A stretch of 64,000 bases of DNA from NCBI GenBank assembly GCA_024400635.1, contig JAKSMI010000007.1, positions 1 through 64,000 on the forward strand, read 5' to 3'. Position 1 is the stretch's first letter, and the number at the start of each line of letters is the position of its first letter. Positions 63,049-64,000 of this stretch are shown in pieces. The notes below the pieces were generated by a model, which was given only the letters and a program-made list of their open reading frames with translations, did no database searches and was not told the DNA's origin. This DNA is from Bacteroidales bacterium (lineage in GTDB: Bacteria > Bacteroidota > Bacteroidia > Bacteroidales > WCHB1-69). A program made the translations under genes and the position numbers.

Positions 63049-63870
63049 TTAGTGCTTCAATATCACTGTGAAGGTCGTAGCCAAAGATGCCAACAGAGAC
63101 ACAATGGACATCCAAAACGAAGCGGAGCGAACAGTGTTGCCGTTCACGGTAGATTCGTTGGCTCTCTTCTTATTGGGTTCCACATAGACGTAATCGTTCT
63201 GGTGGAGGTAATAGACCGGGGAGCTTTGTACGTTTTGGAGGGAACGCATGTCAACATGGTGGACTAAGAATTGACCTGCGGTATCGGGACGGAGTACCAA
63301 AACATTGTCGCGACGACCGTAGATGGTCATATCACCGGCCTTTGAAATCGCGTCAAGGATTGTTACGCGGTCTCGTTCGATATTGTAGGTGCCCGGTCTG
63401 GTCACTTCACCCATCACAGAAAACTGTAAATTCACAAACTCTACCGTAACGATAGGGTCATTGACTAAATTGCTGGTGATGAGTTCATTCTTTATGTAGG
63501 AGGACAACTCTTCGCGGGTCTTGCCGGCAGCCGGGATTGAACCCAGCACGGGGAAGTCAATGGTTCCATCGCCTTTGATAATATAAGCAGAAGTCCCATG
63601 ACTACTGCCACTCGCCGAGGACACTTGCCCAATAACACGAGTCGTATAAGGCAAGTTGAACAAAGCCGTTAATTCCGGATCCTTGGTGCTGACAATAATG
63701 GAAATCTTATCTTCCGGACGCAAGCGTATTTCTGGAGACAGCATCTGTACGGAGGCCGTATCTTGCACTGTTTGAAGATCTTGAAAATAAGAAATCTGTT
63801 TTGTCGTCTTACAAGATGACATCAGCAGGAGAGAAACGGTAAGAGCGAATAAAAGGTTATATGATTTCAT
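63049..63870 (-). CDS. Wza-type polysaccharide export lipoprotein
   Basis: 273 residues. The ATG at 63870 gives MKSYNLLFALTVSLLLMSSC, a lipoprotein signal with lipobox LMSSC; the longer frame from 63912 adds non-signal residues and is rejected. The Poly_export domain has DKISIIVSTKDPELTALF, DGTIDFPVLGSIPAAGKTRE and LVNDPIVTVEFVNLQFSVMG, followed by an SLBB domain (GTYNIERDRVTILDAISKAG). A C-terminal membrane helix follows (ASFWMSIVSLLASLATTFTV). It forms the outer-membrane channel for the glycan and starts the visible glycan operon. Confidence 0.93.
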   Translation of the reverse strand: MKSYNLLFALTVSLLLMSSCKTTKQISYFQDLQTVQDTASVQMLSPEIRLRPEDKISIIVSTKDPELTALFNLPYTTRVIGQVSSASGSSHGTSAYIIKGDGTIDFPVLGSIPAAGKTREELSSYIKNELITSNLVNDPIVTVEFVNLQFSVMGEVTRPGTYNIERDRVTILDAISKAGDMTIYGRRDNVLVLRPDTAGQFLVHHVDMRSLQNVQSSPVYYLHQNDYVYVEPNKKRANESTVNGNTVRSASFWMSIVSLLASLATTFTVILKH

Positions 63871-63924
63871 GTTAATATGATTTTGTTGATTGGAAAATTC
63901 AAAAAAAAACACGGGATAAAATTA

Positions 63925-64000
63925 TTAATCGTTGATTGGCTCAAGCAGACAGCTTGGAATATATGAGGTGGCAACCGCCACAATGCCTTCGATGCAGACG
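63925..64000 (-). CDS. Partial gene end, upstream of wza
   Basis: The last 25 codons of a minus-strand gene entering from beyond the window, reading VCIEGIVAVATSYIPSCLLE and ending PIND. The text looks coding and the stop lies 55 bases before the wza ATG, so it is probably an earlier operon member. There is too little to identify. No clear TAnnTTTG promoter is seen between it and wza. Confidence 0.4.
   Translation of the reverse strand, partial: VCIEGIVAVATSYIPSCLLEPIND

Noticed and set aside
28239..63870. Invertible promoters (Mpi-type) in the glycan locus
   Set aside because: I looked for paired inverted repeats flanking TAnnTTTG boxes in the larger gaps of the locus and saw none; the operon's main promoter probably lies outside the window.

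Overview
The window reads as chromosomal DNA of a Bacteroidota species, most likely order Bacteroidales. Genes lack Shine-Dalgarno leaders. Several intergenic regions carry the TAnnTTTG -7 box typical of the phylum. The gene content (lysine 2,3-aminomutase, MenA/MenG, Wza/BY-kinase/CpsB capsule machinery, AbiE, BRO-N proteins) fits. I cannot name the genus.

Layout. 1-240: two tRNA-Gly genes (one cut by the window edge) and a tRNA-Leu, all on the minus strand. 588-740: a decayed Rpn-type nuclease piece. 859-6183: kamA, kdsD, then atpH-atpA-atpG closed by a hairpin terminator. 6249-10994: a flippase, menaquinone genes menA-menG, and metF coupled to a methionine-synthase reactivation domain. 11031-21539: a minus-strand defence island of XRE regulator, Dcm-type methylase, MORC/GHKL ATPase, Z1 helicase-like ATPase, PD-(D/E)XK protein, AIPR protein, then a BRO-N protein fused to a Nudix hydrolase. 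22088-25931: nadE, a BadF-type kinase, tsaE, an alanine-dehydrogenase-like protein lacking its NAD domain, and an orphan membrane protein. 25996-28229: a junkyard of fabD, IS5 transposase and metallo-beta-lactamase pieces with short repeats. 28239-63870: a ~35 kb minus-strand surface-glycan locus. It runs from Wza, BY-kinase and CpsB phosphatase through flippase, glycosyltransferases, acyltransferases, pyruvyltransferase, EpsG-type polymerase, deacetylase and initiating sugar transferase to a terminal block of ATP-grasp ligases, a PLP enzyme and an aldo/keto reductase. An AbiE toxin-antitoxin pair and several gene remnants are embedded in it.

The most striking signal is a set of seven homopolymer G or C tracts (7 to 14 bases) inside genes of the glycan locus. 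Four sit at points where a recognisable protein changes frame: both sugar-transfer ATP-grasp genes, a TupA-like ATP-grasp gene and a GT4 glycosyltransferase. Three are in frame: two acyltransferases and a hexapeptide acetyltransferase. Changing a tract by one to three bases restores each broken gene. This is the architecture of slipped-strand phase variation applied to modification and assembly steps of one glycan. It is unexpected in Bacteroidales, where capsule switching is best known through invertible promoters. Sequencing error in homopolymers must be excluded first.

How it fits together: Wza, BY-kinase and CpsB export and regulate the polymer. A PglC-size phosphoglycosyltransferase would start the lipid-linked unit, GT2/GT4/GT8 enzymes extend it, Wzx flips it and the EpsG-like protein polymerises it. 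Acetyl, pyruvyl and, by inference, amino-acyl or peptide groups (five ATP-grasp genes) decorate it. Tract length would set which decorations are on.
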